Below are positions 1 through 10,514 of a stretch of 64,000 nucleotides of DNA, one piece after another. Numbering within the stretch: position 1 is the stretch's first letter; each line of letters starts with the position of its first letter. This DNA is from Rhynchopus sp. YZ270_cl-10. Lineage: Eukaryota; Euglenozoa; Diplonemea; Diplonemida; Diplonemidae. The stretch is taken from contig OZ037888.1 of assembly GCA_964035575.1 (NCBI GenBank), forward strand, positions 1,116,001 to 1,180,000, read 5' to 3'. The notes under the pieces were generated by a model. It was not told the origin of the DNA. It saw only the letters and a list, made by a program, of their open reading frames with translations, and did not search any database. Position numbers and translations under genes: made by a program.

Positions 1-332
1 ACCTTCAGTTTTTTTTAAACCATGTTCCCTTTTTCTAAACCGCTTCCCCCACTCTACTAAGCATTTTTCAGTAACGAATAAAATACGGCATTTCTCCCAC
101 TTTTTCGACATCAGTTTCTCATTGCCGTCTGTGCAGAGCGGCATATGGGGAGGGGGGGGGTTTTTTTTAAACGCACACTACGTGCTGCAGTAGAGTCAGA
201 GTTTGCAGAATCGCAGGAACATGCTTGACGAAGAAGGGTCGCATCCTTGCGAGTTGGCCTCACTTAGCTCAGCAGCGGTTGCACACCTGTGGAACCGTTT
301 GTAAAAGGAAATAAAAACTCGGCCTCATGAAA

Positions 333-574
333 TCAGTCCTCGCACCGCCCGCACTCCTTGCTGGTTCGCACTTCCTGCTCTCTTTCATACTCCGTGTCCA
401 CATCAAAGGCCTCGGTGCAGGCCTTGTTCTTCTTCCGGCGGGCCTCGAAGTGATTATCTGTCGCAGTGTGGCGACTGAGCAGCAGCAGCAGCAGCAGCTT
501 CCTCCTCCTGCTGCCTCAGGGCTGCAGCAGCAGCTTCCTCGCGTGCCCTGTCTCCTCTCTCGCTTGCCAGCATA
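333..574 (-). CDS. 3' end of a minus-strand gene (partial, tentative)
   Basis: Read on the minus strand, about 40 codons ending at the TGA at 335-333 look coding. The composition is strongly charged, third positions are mostly G or C as in the confident genes here, and the tail reads TSKECGRCED. Farther upstream on the same strand an Ala/Glu/Gln-rich stretch starts at an ATG near 574 but lies in another frame. The frames change near 455-460, where the minus strand reads GACAG and could be a splice acceptor. The break may be an unrecognised intron or a frameshift. The opposite strand is also open (327-575) but gives an implausible hydrophobic and poly-Gln protein. If real, this is the only host gene seen on the minus strand and would mark a divergent strand switch. 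Function unknown. Confidence 0.35.
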
Positions 575-929
575 GTGAAATTTCGTTTTGTTTCCAGCGA
601 TTACTTCACTTTATGCTCAGCAATAAGTGTTTTCAGGCGTTTATTCGTCGGCATGTTCGGGACTCCGAGTAAGTCGCTTCCGAGAGGAAGTCGTTGATGG
701 TGGGGTACATACAGGCTGAAGTGCAGGTGTGCCCCCCTTCCTGCTTCTGAGTAAGCGGGGTTTGGCACACACCCTCCAATTTAAAATAATCTACCCTAAA
801 CCCACCCCCAGTGATGATAAAATACAGCTCCAATCCTCAAAAAATACAAAAAATACACCATAAAATACATCAATGCAACGAGGCCACCCACCAACCCTCC
901 CCTCCCCTCCCATCACACTTCACCTCCAA
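575..929. other. spacer between divergent coding regions
   Basis: No convincing gene. The right part becomes very rich in A and then C/T just before the next start, as in the leaders of other genes in this window. Positions 1-332 are likewise AT-rich without a recognisable feature. Confidence 0.5.
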
Positions 930-2738
930 ATGGAATGCGACGCACAACAGAAGTTTCTTTTGTCTGAGGTGCGTGCTGCGTTGTGGACTGTGAAAAGCGA
1001 GGTGGAAGCACTTGCCACAGAGTGGCTGCAACGTGCCGATGCATTGAGCGAGGCACTCTCCCCAGGCGGGCTGACGTTGCAGCTTCAACCAACCAACGGC
1101 GGAAAGCTACCACCCGAACCGAAGACACACTTCGCGCCCTGCACCACCACACCCATCACCAGCACCATGCAACGCAGGGCAACACGGCTTCCTGTGGTTG
1201 TCGGGCCGGCACAGCTCTACCTTGAGATTCCATGCGCACCACCGGAGCCTCCTAAGTGCAGAGCCAAACCTAAAACATTAAGTGCAAGACGACCACGTGC
1301 ACCTCCTCCACCACCACCTCCACCTCCAGCAGCACCACCACCACTGCCTCCTCCACATGAAGCTCCCCTTCCGATGGCAGAAACGAATAAGGCGGGGTTA
1401 GAGGTGAAAAAGAGCGAAACCCACTGTAGACACTGCAGCGCAGGAGGGTTGATGCGCCCAGGGATGGCGTTGGCTCCGAACAGAATGGTGTCGGTGAAGG
1501 TGCAGGCGACGACAGCTACGAGTACAATGGCAGTGTCGACAGAGGAGAGCAATCTGCAGGAGCACAACGGGCTTTTACATGCACGGCGTGGGGTGTATTC
1601 TGCCAGGACAGAGCGGAGTCCAGGTGGGCTGCAGAATATGGAAACAGAGACAGCTTCTCCGGAAAACGATGACGCCGCTTCTGACGCATCCGCGCTACAC
1701 CCCTTTTCACCAATATGCCCCGAAGGGACGACAGGGTTAGACATACAGCACAACAGGCCGTATCACAATAGCCTTCATTTCTATCAAAATTCGCGTCCAA
1801 AGGCGAATTTTGGGGTTCAAGTGGAGTTGCGAGGGAAGGTGAACCCGGAGCGTCGTCGCCAACGTAATGGTCTAGAGGAGAAGGGGATGCAGACGGAGCA
1901 GGCTGCGCCGCAGAGCATTTTCATCGCAATCCCGGAGGGCTCTGTCGAAGCACCCCGGGTGAATAGCAGTAAGAGCATCCACCAATCCGTTCCTATGCTT
2001 CGGGTTGACATGAACGACCCGCGGGAACGGCAAATTGTGTCGTCCAGCACCTTGGAACAGCAGCACAGTGCATTGTTCCCAGTATGTGAACCAATAAAAC
2101 GACGTTGTCGCGCAGCCTCATGCCAAACTGAGGAGTCACGAATGTGGCAGCTGAAGGCGCATTTTAATCATGCAAAGTTCTCTCAATTCTGCCGTGAGAT
2201 TTTACGAGCGACAGGAAAGGTTTCTCAGGTGCAGGGTCTCATGCAGCAGGCAACGTTCATCCAACAGCAGCACGCTGCCGACACATTTGCGTCGGTTGTC
2301 GCGAGGGTGCGTCTCAAAAAGCTGTGCACCGGATTCGAACAGATTCTGTTCATCAATCAGAACCTTCCTGAGTCAAGAGCAGTGCCGCCGCCAGGGAGCG
2401 ACTCTGGTGTACATCTGCACTCTTATTCAGTGATGGCGCACCAAGACCAAAAGGGGTGGCACATTGCGGAGAGCAATCGCCTCAAATTGAAGGTGATGCG
2501 TGAGCTCTTTGGAATAGAGGATCAACACTTAAAGGAGCTGGATGCGAGCAGGCAGGGGAATATTGAGGACTACGGTGCGCTCAAGAGAGCGGCAGAGACG
2601 ATGCTTACGACAGACTCTTACACGAAGCTCCCCATGCTGCAAAGGGGCAAGGTCGTCAAGCCATGCGAAGTTGCCGTACCAATCGCAGTATCTCGTGTAT
2701 CCGGGTTGCTGAGAGGGCTCGATGAGATGAGGCGATAG
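930..2738 (+). CDS. hypothetical proline-rich protein, 602 aa
   Basis: I do not recognise this family. The frame is open from an ATG at 873, but I prefer the ATG at 930 because the intervening bases are a C/T-rich tract like other leaders here and the second ATG has a better context (CAAATGG). The N-terminal ~60 residues are helical. A poly-Pro tract lies near residues 123-150, followed by low-complexity sequence. The C-terminal ~220 residues look folded, with alternating hydrophobic and charged residues and a segment rich in Gln and His around the REILRATGKVSQVQGL region. No signal peptide or membrane segment is seen. Poly-Pro could bind profilin, SH3 or WW partners, but that is only a possibility. 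No introns are needed; the stop is a plain TAG. Confidence 0.75.
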   Translation: MECDAQQKFLLSEVRAALWTVKSEVEALATEWLQRADALSEALSPGGLTLQLQPTNGGKLPPEPKTHFAPCTTTPITSTMQRRATRLPVVVGPAQLYLEIPCAPPEPPKCRAKPKTLSARRPRAPPPPPPPPPAAPPPLPPPHEAPLPMAETNKAGLEVKKSETHCRHCSAGGLMRPGMALAPNRMVSVKVQATTATSTMAVSTEESNLQEHNGLLHARRGVYSARTERSPGGLQNMETETASPENDDAASDASALHPFSPICPEGTTGLDIQHNRPYHNSLHFYQNSRPKANFGVQVELRGKVNPERRRQRNGLEEKGMQTEQAAPQSIFIAIPEGSVEAPRVNSSKSIHQSVPMLRVDMNDPRERQIVSSSTLEQQHSALFPVCEPIKRRCRAASCQTEESRMWQLKAHFNHAKFSQFCREILRATGKVSQVQGLMQQATFIQQQHAADTFASVVARVRLKKLCTGFEQILFINQNLPESRAVPPPGSDSGVHLHSYSVMAHQDQKGWHIAESNRLKLKVMRELFGIEDQHLKELDASRQGNIEDYGALKRAAETMLTTDSYTKLPMLQRGKVVKPCEVAVPIAVSRVSGLLRGLDEMRR

Positions 2739-3407
2739 ACAGCAATGACGTAAAATAACTTTTTGACAATATTCGGTGAAGGTGGTGGTGCTTTGGTACA
2801 TTGCGGTGGTTAGGGTAAAGTTGAAAAGAGCGTTCTTCAACGGTTTTCTTATCAATTTTTTTTGGACTATTTTGTTTTGCCAATCATGACATTCGTCCTT
2901 TACAGGAGGAATTGTTCTTTTGATCCGCACGATTAAGATGGAGGGGAGAACGTTCGTCGTACAGTTATCTCAGTTAGGTAATGCATAGGCTTATATTACC
3001 AAAAGCCTTTTTTTGTTTTTTTCCCTTCGACGCGAGCCGCAAAGATATGTGGGTCCCGTGGGTCCACAAAAACTCTTTTCACCACCGCCGTCGTTTCCAT
3101 CAGCTTCATTCTTTTGTTCGTTGTGCACTTTGCTGAAGTACAGAAATACGTTGCCCCCCATACCCCTCCCACGTCTTTTGAATTCGATTGGATGCTGGTC
3201 ATCAAAACCCTTCTGTGTCTTCTCCCAAGGCCCTTCTCTCTTCAACACCTAATACAGAATTTGTTTTCTATAGCTTTTTTGCGTCTTTTATTTGACTGTA
3301 AGAGACCCGTGTTTCTCTCCTGTGTTTCGCTGCTGAACGCCACCCGTCAATAGGCAATTTTGCTGGCAGGGTACATACCAACGACAACAACGACCGCGGC
3401 GGCACCA
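2739..3407. other. intergenic spacer
   Basis: AT-rich spacer with T runs and no supported gene. An AG follows a T/C-rich stretch near 3369 and may serve as a splice acceptor for the downstream leader. Confidence 0.5.
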
Positions 3408-6400
3408 ATGCGTGCGCTCGCTGTGCTGCTGATGGCAGCCTCCGTGACGGCGGGGGGGCGACACGGAAGGAGGAGGAGTAGAAACACACCGACGCCATCG
3501 ACGCCCCCGCCCCCGCCTCCGCCTCCGCGGCCAACGGAAGGCGCTATTGACGAGCACGAAGGGGACTGCGAGGTTGCGTGGCTCAGGGGCTCAGAGCCGA
3601 TGTGTCTGACCAGCTCTCGCACGGACGAGTGGGGGTGGTCGAACAGCCTGCAGAAGAGCAGTGAACGCATGTCGCTCGTCGGCGGGCTTGATACATGCAG
3701 GACTCGCTCTGGCGAAGGTGGTGGTGGGACGGAGATGGGATCCGTGCTGGTGAAGAAGGCGTCCTCGTACGTGCAGGTGACAATCGACGTGCAGAGCGGC
3801 TGGGAGCTTGCGGAAGCGTCGATCTGGGTCGGGAACGAGAAGCTCCCGAAGACACGTTCCGGACACTACACACTCGACCCTGAGCACTTCAGGTTCGAGA
3901 CAAGCACGCGTGGACCGCACTCGTTCCGCGGGGCGACGAACTGTGTCTACGTTGCGATGCATGTGAACATGTGCCGTCCTGCGACGAACCCCCCAGGACC
4001 CTCTGGACCTGCACCTGTGCCTTCACCTCCGACACCTGAGGGGAACAACGGCGAGGTGCAGCCCTCTGAAGGTACGCGCTGCACGGCGGCGTGGGTGAAG
4101 GGCAACGGTGTGGCGTGCCTTGTGAACAGACACACGGAGGACTTTGTGTGGACGAACAGGCTTGCCTCTGGGACGGAGCGGATGGAGGTGTGGTCTGGTG
4201 TGGGCGGGTGCAGCACTGCGGGGGCCACACATGTGGGCGACGTTGTTGTGCGGGTGCGTTCGCCGTACGTGAAGGTGACGATCGAGCTGGAGGCGGACTG
4301 GGACCTGGAGGACGCAGCCCTCTGGATTGGTGGTACGAAGCTGCCGCAGACACGCACACACCAGTACATCCTCGACACGGAGCTCTTTCCACACCAGACA
4401 GACCGGGCTGGCCCGCACCAGTTCCGCATCAACGGGAACTGCGCGTACCTGGCGATGAGCATCCGTGTGTGCAGACGCTCCACAACTGAAGCACCTGTGA
4501 CAGCACTCCCCTCGACTGCATCGCCACCGGCCCCTGTCACAATCCCCCCTACGCCCGTGCCTTCTGCAGTGGAGCCCGAGGAAGGCGAGGGAGGTGCTGA
4601 GGACACCTGCAAGCCCTCGTGGGTGCAGGGGAAGGGCGGCGTGTGTCTGGAGAACAAGTACTCGGACGAGTTCGGGTGGACAAACAAAGTGGCCGGGAGT
4701 GAGAGCATGGAGATCTGGTCCGGTGCACAGGGCTGCAGCACAGAGGCAGACACAGAAGGTGCGACCATGGTGGGTGAGGTTGCTGTGGTGGTGACGTCGT
4801 ACTCTGTGGAGGTCACGATCTCCCTGCACCAGGGGTGGGAGCTGGCGGACGCTGCACTCTGGCTTGGCCGCGACAAGCTCCCACGCAAGCGGTCGCGCAC
4901 GTACAGCCTGGACCCCGACACGTTCCCCTTCCAGCTCACGGAGGCGGGCCCGCACAAGTACCGCGGCGACACGAGCTGCCTGTACCTTGCCCTCTACGTT
5001 GAGGTGTGCAGGGCTGGGGGCGCCCTCACCACGGAGGTGCCTGCACTCGCAACACCCGCACCAGTACCAGTGACGAACGTGCCTGCCGGGGTGGAGCCGG
5101 AGCCGACTGACCGGTGCAGCTCCGCTTGGGCAAAGGGCGACGAGGGGAAGTGCATGACGAACTCACACACGGGTGCGTTTGGGTGGTCGACGAGCCGGCC
5201 GCGTGGTGGGGACATGGAACTCTGGGCTGGTGCGACAGGGTGCAGCATGGAGGGCGCGACACACGTCGGGAATGTGGAGGTGGAGGTTGTGTCCGGGGCA
5301 GTGGTGGTGACACTGCACATGCTGGAGGGGTGGACGCTTGTCGACGCTGCGATCTGGGTCGGGAAGGAGAAGCTCCCACGCACACGCACCGGACACTACA
5401 CACTCGACCCTGAGAACTTCCCCCTGCAGACGACGGAGGCAGGCCCGCACTCCTTCTCGGGCCCGACGCAGTGTGTCTACATCGCCATCCAGGCAGAGGT
5501 CTGCAACGGTGAGGCAACCACCGCCCCACCCTCGCCGTCCATGACACCCGTCCCGTCGACGCAGGAGCCCGAGCCCACAGAACCCCCAGTTGTTGTGCAG
5601 CCTGGTCAGTGTGCGCCGTCGTGGGTGCGCGGGGCAGGTGTGACGTGCCTGAAGAGCACGCACAACGACGACTTTGGGTGGACAAACAAGATCTCCGGAA
5701 GCGAGACAATGGAGATCTGGTCCGGTGCTGAGGGCTGCAGTACAGAGGGTGCCACGCTGGCGGGTGAGGTTGCGGTGGTGGTGACGTCGTACTCTGTGGA
5801 GGTCACGATCTCCCTGCACGAGGGGTGGGAGATGACGGAGGCTGCTATCTGGCTCGGTAGTGACAAGCTCCCGAAGACACGCACACGCCAGTACACGCTC
5901 GACCCTGAGCGGTTCCCGTTCCAGACGACGAAGCGCGGGCCGCTGAACTTCCGTGGCTCGACACGCTGCATCTACCTGGCGATGCTTGTGACTGTGTGCC
6001 AGTCTGGCTCTTCCACAGAGGCACCTGCAGCAGCACTCACACCCGCACCTGGTGGGGCAGCAACCCCGCCACCCACACCTGCCCCGACAGTCGTTGTGGA
6101 GCCTGAGGGCTGCGTGTCGGCGTGGGTGAAGGGCGAGCACGCAGTCTGCCTGCTGAACAGAGAGACCGAGGACTTCAGCTGGACGAACAAGGTTGAGGGC
6201 AGCGAGACCATGGAGATCTGGTCGGGGGTGCAGGGCTGCACCACCGAGGGTGCGACCCACATCGGCACAGTCCGCCTCACCGTCACGTCCTCCTCGGCGT
6301 CTGTCCTGATCGACATCTCCGAGCCCGGCTGGACACTTGCAGACAGCGCCATCTGGCTCGGCTCTGGGAAGCTCCCTAAGTCGCGCACGCGGCAGTACAT

Positions 6401-9400
6401 CCTCGACCCAGAGAGGTTCCCCTTCCAGGTCGAGGGCAACGGGCCGCACACCTACAAGGGCTCTACGTCCTGCATCTACTTCGCCATGAACGTGCGTGTG
6501 TGCAAGCAGAACGATACCCAGGCTCCCGTCGCCGCTGTGACCGCCAGCCCGCCAACAGCAGCTCCTTCCACTGTGGCACCGCCAACGTCTGCACCTGCGA
6601 CAAAAGCACCTGCAACCAGTGCACCGCTCACATCTGCACCTGTTACATCTGCTCCCGCAACTTCTGCACCAGCCACATCTGCACCTGCGACAAACGCGCC
6701 ACCGACATCTGCACCGCCGACGAACGCGCCAGCGACATCGGCACCAGCAACATCTGCACCTGCGACAAACGCGCCACCAACCTCAGCACCGCCAACAAAC
6801 GCGCCAGCGACATCGGCACCGGCAACATCTGCACCTGCTACGAACGCGCCACCAACCTCAGCACCCCCGACATCTGCTCCACCGACGAACGCGCCAGAGA
6901 CATCGGCACCGGCGACATCTGCACCACCTACATCATCGCCACCCACTGATGCACCTGAGACGTCGGTACCGCCTACTGTTGCTCCACCAGTTGTTCTACC
7001 TGGTGAAAACACAGCAACCCCTACTGTTTCCCCACCGACATCGGCACCGCCAACGAACGCGCCGCCAACATCGGCACCACCGACAAACGCACCACCAACA
7101 TCGGCACCACCGACGAACGCACCACCGACATCGGCACCACCGACAAACGCGCCGCCAACATCGGCACCACCGACAAACGCACCACCGACGAACGCGCCAC
7201 CGACATCGGCACCGCCAACGAACGCGCCGCCAACATCGGCACCACCGACAAACGCACCACCGACGAACGCACCGCCAACATCGGCACCACCGACAAACGC
7301 GCCGCCAACAAACGCGCCACCAACATCGGCACCACCGACATCGGCACCACCGACAAACGCACCACCAACATCGGCACCGCCAACGAACGCGCCGCCAACA
7401 TCGGCACCACCGACATCGGCACCACCGACATCGGCACCACCGACAAACGCACCACCAACATCGGCACCGCCAACGAACGCACCGCCAACATCGGCACCAC
7501 CGACAAACGCGCCGCCAACAAACGCGCCACCAACATCGGCACCACCGACATCGGCACCACCGACAAACGCACCACCAACATCGGCACCGCCAACGAACGC
7601 GCCGCCAACATCGGCACCACCGACATCGGCACCACCGACAAACGCACCGCCAACATCGGCACCACCGACAAACGCGCCACCGACATCGGCACCGCCAACA
7701 AACGCGCCGCCAACATCGGCACCACCGACAAACGCGCCACCAACATCGGCACCACCGACAAACGCGCCACCGACATCGGCACCGCCAACGAACGCGCCGC
7801 CAACATCGGCACCACCGACATCGGCACCACCGACAAACGCACCGCCAACATCGGCACCACCGACAAACGCGCCACCAACATCGGCACCGCCAACGAACGC
7901 GCCGCCAACATCGGCACCACCGACATCGGCACCACCGACAAACGCACCGCCAACATCGGCACCGCCAACGAACGCGCCGCCAACATCGGCACCACCGACA
8001 AACGCGCCACCGACATCGGCACCGCCAACAAACGCGCCGCCAACATCGGCACCACCGACAAACGCACCGCCAACATCGGCACCGCCAACATCGGCACCGC
8101 CAACAAACGCGCCGCCAACATCGGCACCACCGACAAACGCGCCGCCAACATCGGCACCACCGACAAACGCACCGCCAACATCGGCACCGCCAACAAACGC
8201 GCCGCCAACATCGGCACCACCGACAAACGCGCCACCAACATCGGCACCACCGACAAACGCGCCACCGACATCGGCACCGCCAACAAACGCGCCGCCAACA
8301 TCGGCACCACCGACAAACGCGCCACCGACATCGGCACCGCCAACAAACGCGCCGCCAACATCGGCACCATCGACAAACGCACCGCCAACATCGGCACCGC
8401 CAACAAACGCGCCGCCAACATCGGCACCACCGACATCGTCACCACCGACAAACGCACCGCCAACATCGGCACCGCCAACGAACGCGCCACCGACATCGGC
8501 ACCACCGACAAACGCGCCGCCAACATCGGCACCGCCAACAAACGCGCCGCCAACATCGGCACCACCGACAAACGCACCACCGACATCGGCACCGCCAACG
8601 AACGCGCCGCCAACATCGGCACCGCCAACAAACGCGCCGCCAACATCGGCACCGCCAACAAACGCGCCGCCAACATCGGCACCACCGACAAACGCACCAC
8701 CGACATCGGCACCGCCAACAAACGCGCCGCCAACATCGGCACCGCCAACAAACGCGCCGCCAACATCGGCACCACCGACAAACGCACCACCGACATCGGC
8801 ACCGCCAACAAACGCGCCGCCAACATCGGCACCGCCAACAAACGCACCGCCAACATCGGCACCGCCAACAAACGCACCACCGACATCGGCACCGCCAACG
8901 AACGCACCGCCAACATCGGCACCACCGACAAACGCACCGCCAACATCGGCACCGCCAACAAACGCGCCGCCAACATCGGCACCACCGACAAACGCACCGC
9001 CAACATCGGCACCGCCAACGAACGCACCGCCAACATCGGCACCGCCAACGAACGCACCGCCAACAAACGCGCCGCCAACATCGGCACCACCGACAAACGC
9101 GCCACCAACATCGGCACCGCCAACACCCGAGCCGTGCGTTGAGGGCACGACCCCGCCCTCTGTGGATGTAACTGCTGGAGAAGGTGGCGTGACTGTGCCA
9201 TTGGGCGAAGGTGTGCCTGTGACGGAGGGCATGCCTGCATGGAAAGCTGGAGGCGAGGTCCCTGTGTCGCTCACTGGCTTCCCACCTGTGCTGACACTGC
9301 CCGGGACTACTGCCTTCTTCCCACCGCAGGCGGAGCCTCTGCCCGCAATGTCTGTGCTGAGCGTTTCGTGCCCAAGCAACTGCGACAACACGCCCTGCGA

Positions 9401-10514
9401 GGTGATTGTGTCCTCGTACTACTGCCCACCCTGCTCGTTTGACACAGACGGCGGGCTGTTCCTGTCGCTCGTCGGGAGCGGGTGGGATGTGGGTTCCTGT
9501 GCACCGAAGTTCGACGGCCTGAACATGGTATCCTTCAGGAAGCTTGTGCCTGCAGGGACCACGGACCAGATGCCGCCGCTTGTGAAGCCGCTGGCGAACT
9601 TTGCTGTCTTTGTGCGCCAGCATGCGACGGACTGTGCGGCGGTGCTCGACATGGGTGTGTGCAGCAGCAGCCCCGAGTGCAGGTGGGAGGCAGGTGAGGG
9701 GTGCTTGAGTGCGTGGTGCCCGCAGGGACAGGGTGGTGAGGGTGGCGAGGGCCCAGAGCTTGTGTGCGACGAGTGCGCAACAACCGTGCCGACGGCAGCA
9801 CCGACAGCTGTACCAGACACAGCGTCGCCATGCAGCACTGACGTGCCCTTGGACGTCAAGGTAGCTGTGGGTGGCTTCGGCGATGTCCCGTTTGACTCCG
9901 GCGCAGGCGTGCCCGTGACGGAGAACATGCAGGCCTTCACTGTCACAGGCGACGGGGCACCTGCCACACTCACAGGCATCCCCATGACTCTGACCCTCCC
10001 AACTGTGCAGGCTTTCTTCCCGTTCCAGCCGCTTCCCCCCAGCACGTGGCTGGAGTTTGAGTGTCCGCAGAACTGTGCGAACGCACCGTGCGAGGTGATT
10101 GTGTCTGCGTACCACTGCCCACCATGCTCTACGTCTACAAACGGCGGACTTCCGGTGATCATGCCGCAGGCTGGGTGGTCTGCAGGGAACTGTGCACCAA
10201 GCTTCACTTCGGGCACAACGCACACAATGGTGAGCTACAGAAAGCTTGTACCTGCAGGCACGACGGGCAGGACACCCGAATTCACTGCCCCGCTGGAGAA
10301 CGTGGCCGTCTTTGTGCGGAGCTTCGCAGTGGACTGCACAGCGCTTCTCTCGGAGGACGCGTGCACACCGTCGGAGTGCCTCTGGGAGGCTGGGCTTGGC
10401 TGCTCCAGTGCCTGGTGTCCTGCACCTCCACCTGGGCTTCCCCCCATCGGGGGTAGTCCCGACGGAGGTGGTATGTGCACAGAGTGTGCAGGGGGCCCGA
10501 TCGGACCGTTCTAG
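3408..10514 (+). CDS. giant secreted mucin-like surface protein, 2368 aa
   Basis: The start is the ATG at 3408, which opens directly on a signal peptide (MRALAVLLMAASVTA); the frame extends upstream only through a non-ATG codon. A short poly-Pro linker follows, then six repeats of about 170 residues. Their first Cys codons lie near 3567, 4078, 4606, 5113, 5609 and 6109. Each has conserved Cys, a Trp-rich start, motifs such as SGSETMEIWSG, a W..AD.AIWLG.DKLP core and an LDPE.FPFQ segment, then a Thr/Pro-rich linker. A long Thr/Ser/Pro stalk, a likely O-glycosylation zone, covers about 6540-9128. Two homologous C-terminal modules follow (about 9130-9790 and 9830-10511) with CPxNCxNxPCEVIVS, CPPCS and W(S/D)xGxCAP motifs. 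No C-terminal membrane segment or clear GPI signal is visible, so it is probably extracellular matrix, theca or cell-surface material. No introns. Family unknown to me. Confidence 0.88.
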   Translation: MRALAVLLMAASVTAGGRHGRRRSRNTPTPSTPPPPPPPPRPTEGAIDEHEGDCEVAWLRGSEPMCLTSSRTDEWGWSNSLQKSSERMSLVGGLDTCRTRSGEGGGGTEMGSVLVKKASSYVQVTIDVQSGWELAEASIWVGNEKLPKTRSGHYTLDPEHFRFETSTRGPHSFRGATNCVYVAMHVNMCRPATNPPGPSGPAPVPSPPTPEGNNGEVQPSEGTRCTAAWVKGNGVACLVNRHTEDFVWTNRLASGTERMEVWSGVGGCSTAGATHVGDVVVRVRSPYVKVTIELEADWDLEDAALWIGGTKLPQTRTHQYILDTELFPHQTDRAGPHQFRINGNCAYLAMSIRVCRRSTTEAPVTALPSTASPPAPVTIPPTPVPSAVEPEEGEGGAEDTCKPSWVQGKGGVCLENKYSDEFGWTNKVAGSESMEIWSGAQGCSTEADTEGATMVGEVAVVVTSYSVEVTISLHQGWELADAALWLGRDKLPRKRSRTYSLDPDTFPFQLTEAGPHKYRGDTSCLYLALYVEVCRAGGALTTEVPALATPAPVPVTNVPAGVEPEPTDRCSSAWAKGDEGKCMTNSHTGAFGWSTSRPRGGDMELWAGATGCSMEGATHVGNVEVEVVSGAVVVTLHMLEGWTLVDAAIWVGKEKLPRTRTGHYTLDPENFPLQTTEAGPHSFSGPTQCVYIAIQAEVCNGEATTAPPSPSMTPVPSTQEPEPTEPPVVVQPGQCAPSWVRGAGVTCLKSTHNDDFGWTNKISGSETMEIWSGAEGCSTEGATLAGEVAVVVTSYSVEVTISLHEGWEMTEAAIWLGSDKLPKTRTRQYTLDPERFPFQTTKRGPLNFRGSTRCIYLAMLVTVCQSGSSTEAPAAALTPAPGGAATPPPTPAPTVVVEPEGCVSAWVKGEHAVCLLNRETEDFSWTNKVEGSETMEIWSGVQGCTTEGATHIGTVRLTVTSSSASVLIDISEPGWTLADSAIWLGSGKLPKSRTRQYILDPERFPFQVEGNGPHTYKGSTSCIYFAMNVRVCKQNDTQAPVAAVTASPPTAAPSTVAPPTSAPATKAPATSAPLTSAPVTSAPATSAPATSAPATNAPPTSAPPTNAPATSAPATSAPATNAPPTSAPPTNAPATSAPATSAPATNAPPTSAPPTSAPPTNAPETSAPATSAPPTSSPPTDAPETSVPPTVAPPVVLPGENTATPTVSPPTSAPPTNAPPTSAPPTNAPPTSAPPTNAPPTSAPPTNAPPTSAPPTNAPPTNAPPTSAPPTNAPPTSAPPTNAPPTNAPPTSAPPTNAPPTNAPPTSAPPTSAPPTNAPPTSAPPTNAPPTSAPPTSAPPTSAPPTNAPPTSAPPTNAPPTSAPPTNAPPTNAPPTSAPPTSAPPTNAPPTSAPPTNAPPTSAPPTSAPPTNAPPTSAPPTNAPPTSAPPTNAPPTSAPPTNAPPTSAPPTNAPPTSAPPTNAPPTSAPPTSAPPTNAPPTSAPPTNAPPTSAPPTNAPPTSAPPTSAPPTNAPPTSAPPTNAPPTSAPPTNAPPTSAPPTNAPPTSAPPTNAPPTSAPPTSAPPTNAPPTSAPPTNAPPTSAPPTNAPPTSAPPTNAPPTSAPPTNAPPTSAPPTNAPPTSAPPTNAPPTSAPPTNAPPTSAPPTNAPPTSAPSTNAPPTSAPPTNAPPTSAPPTSSPPTNAPPTSAPPTNAPPTSAPPTNAPPTSAPPTNAPPTSAPPTNAPPTSAPPTNAPPTSAPPTNAPPTSAPPTNAPPTSAPPTNAPPTSAPPTNAPPTSAPPTNAPPTSAPPTNAPPTSAPPTNAPPTSAPPTNAPPTSAPPTNAPPTSAPPTNAPPTSAPPTNAPPTSAPPTNAPPTSAPPTNAPPTSAPPTNAPPTSAPPTNAPPTNAPPTSAPPTNAPPTSAPPTPEPCVEGTTPPSVDVTAGEGGVTVPLGEGVPVTEGMPAWKAGGEVPVSLTGFPPVLTLPGTTAFFPPQAEPLPAMSVLSVSCPSNCDNTPCEVIVSSYYCPPCSFDTDGGLFLSLVGSGWDVGSCAPKFDGLNMVSFRKLVPAGTTDQMPPLVKPLANFAVFVRQHATDCAAVLDMGVCSSSPECRWEAGEGCLSAWCPQGQGGEGGEGPELVCDECATTVPTAAPTAVPDTASPCSTDVPLDVKVAVGGFGDVPFDSGAGVPVTENMQAFTVTGDGAPATLTGIPMTLTLPTVQAFFPFQPLPPSTWLEFECPQNCANAPCEVIVSAYHCPPCSTSTNGGLPVIMPQAGWSAGNCAPSFTSGTTHTMVSYRKLVPAGTTGRTPEFTAPLENVAVFVRSFAVDCTALLSEDACTPSECLWEAGLGCSSAWCPAPPPGLPPIGGSPDGGGMCTECAGGPIGPF
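7030..9128 (+). repeat. coding minisatellite, 15-bp unit (PPTSA/PPTNA)
   Basis: About 140 near-perfect 15-bp units alternate between ACATCGGCACC-like and ACAAACGC-like versions, encoding PPTSA and PPTNA pentapeptides. Synonymous third-position changes (A/G) recur in blocks, which indicates repeated duplication of multi-unit segments. The unit length keeps all frames free of stops, which creates long spurious reading frames on both strands. Confidence 0.95.

Noticed and set aside
327-575. 82-codon + frame starting MKSVLAPPALLAG
   Set aside because: It is hydrophobic and poly-Gln, while the opposite strand has strongly coding-like codon use over the same bases.
3360-3407. Upstream extension of the mucin-like gene
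   Set aside because: It starts at a non-ATG codon. The ATG at 3408 opens directly on a signal peptide.
6476-9391. 971-codon minus-strand frame and an 850-codon + frame across the PPTSA/PPTNA array
   Set aside because: The 15-bp unit contains no stop in these frames, so they are by-products of the repeat. Only the frame with the signal peptide and Cys modules is coherent.
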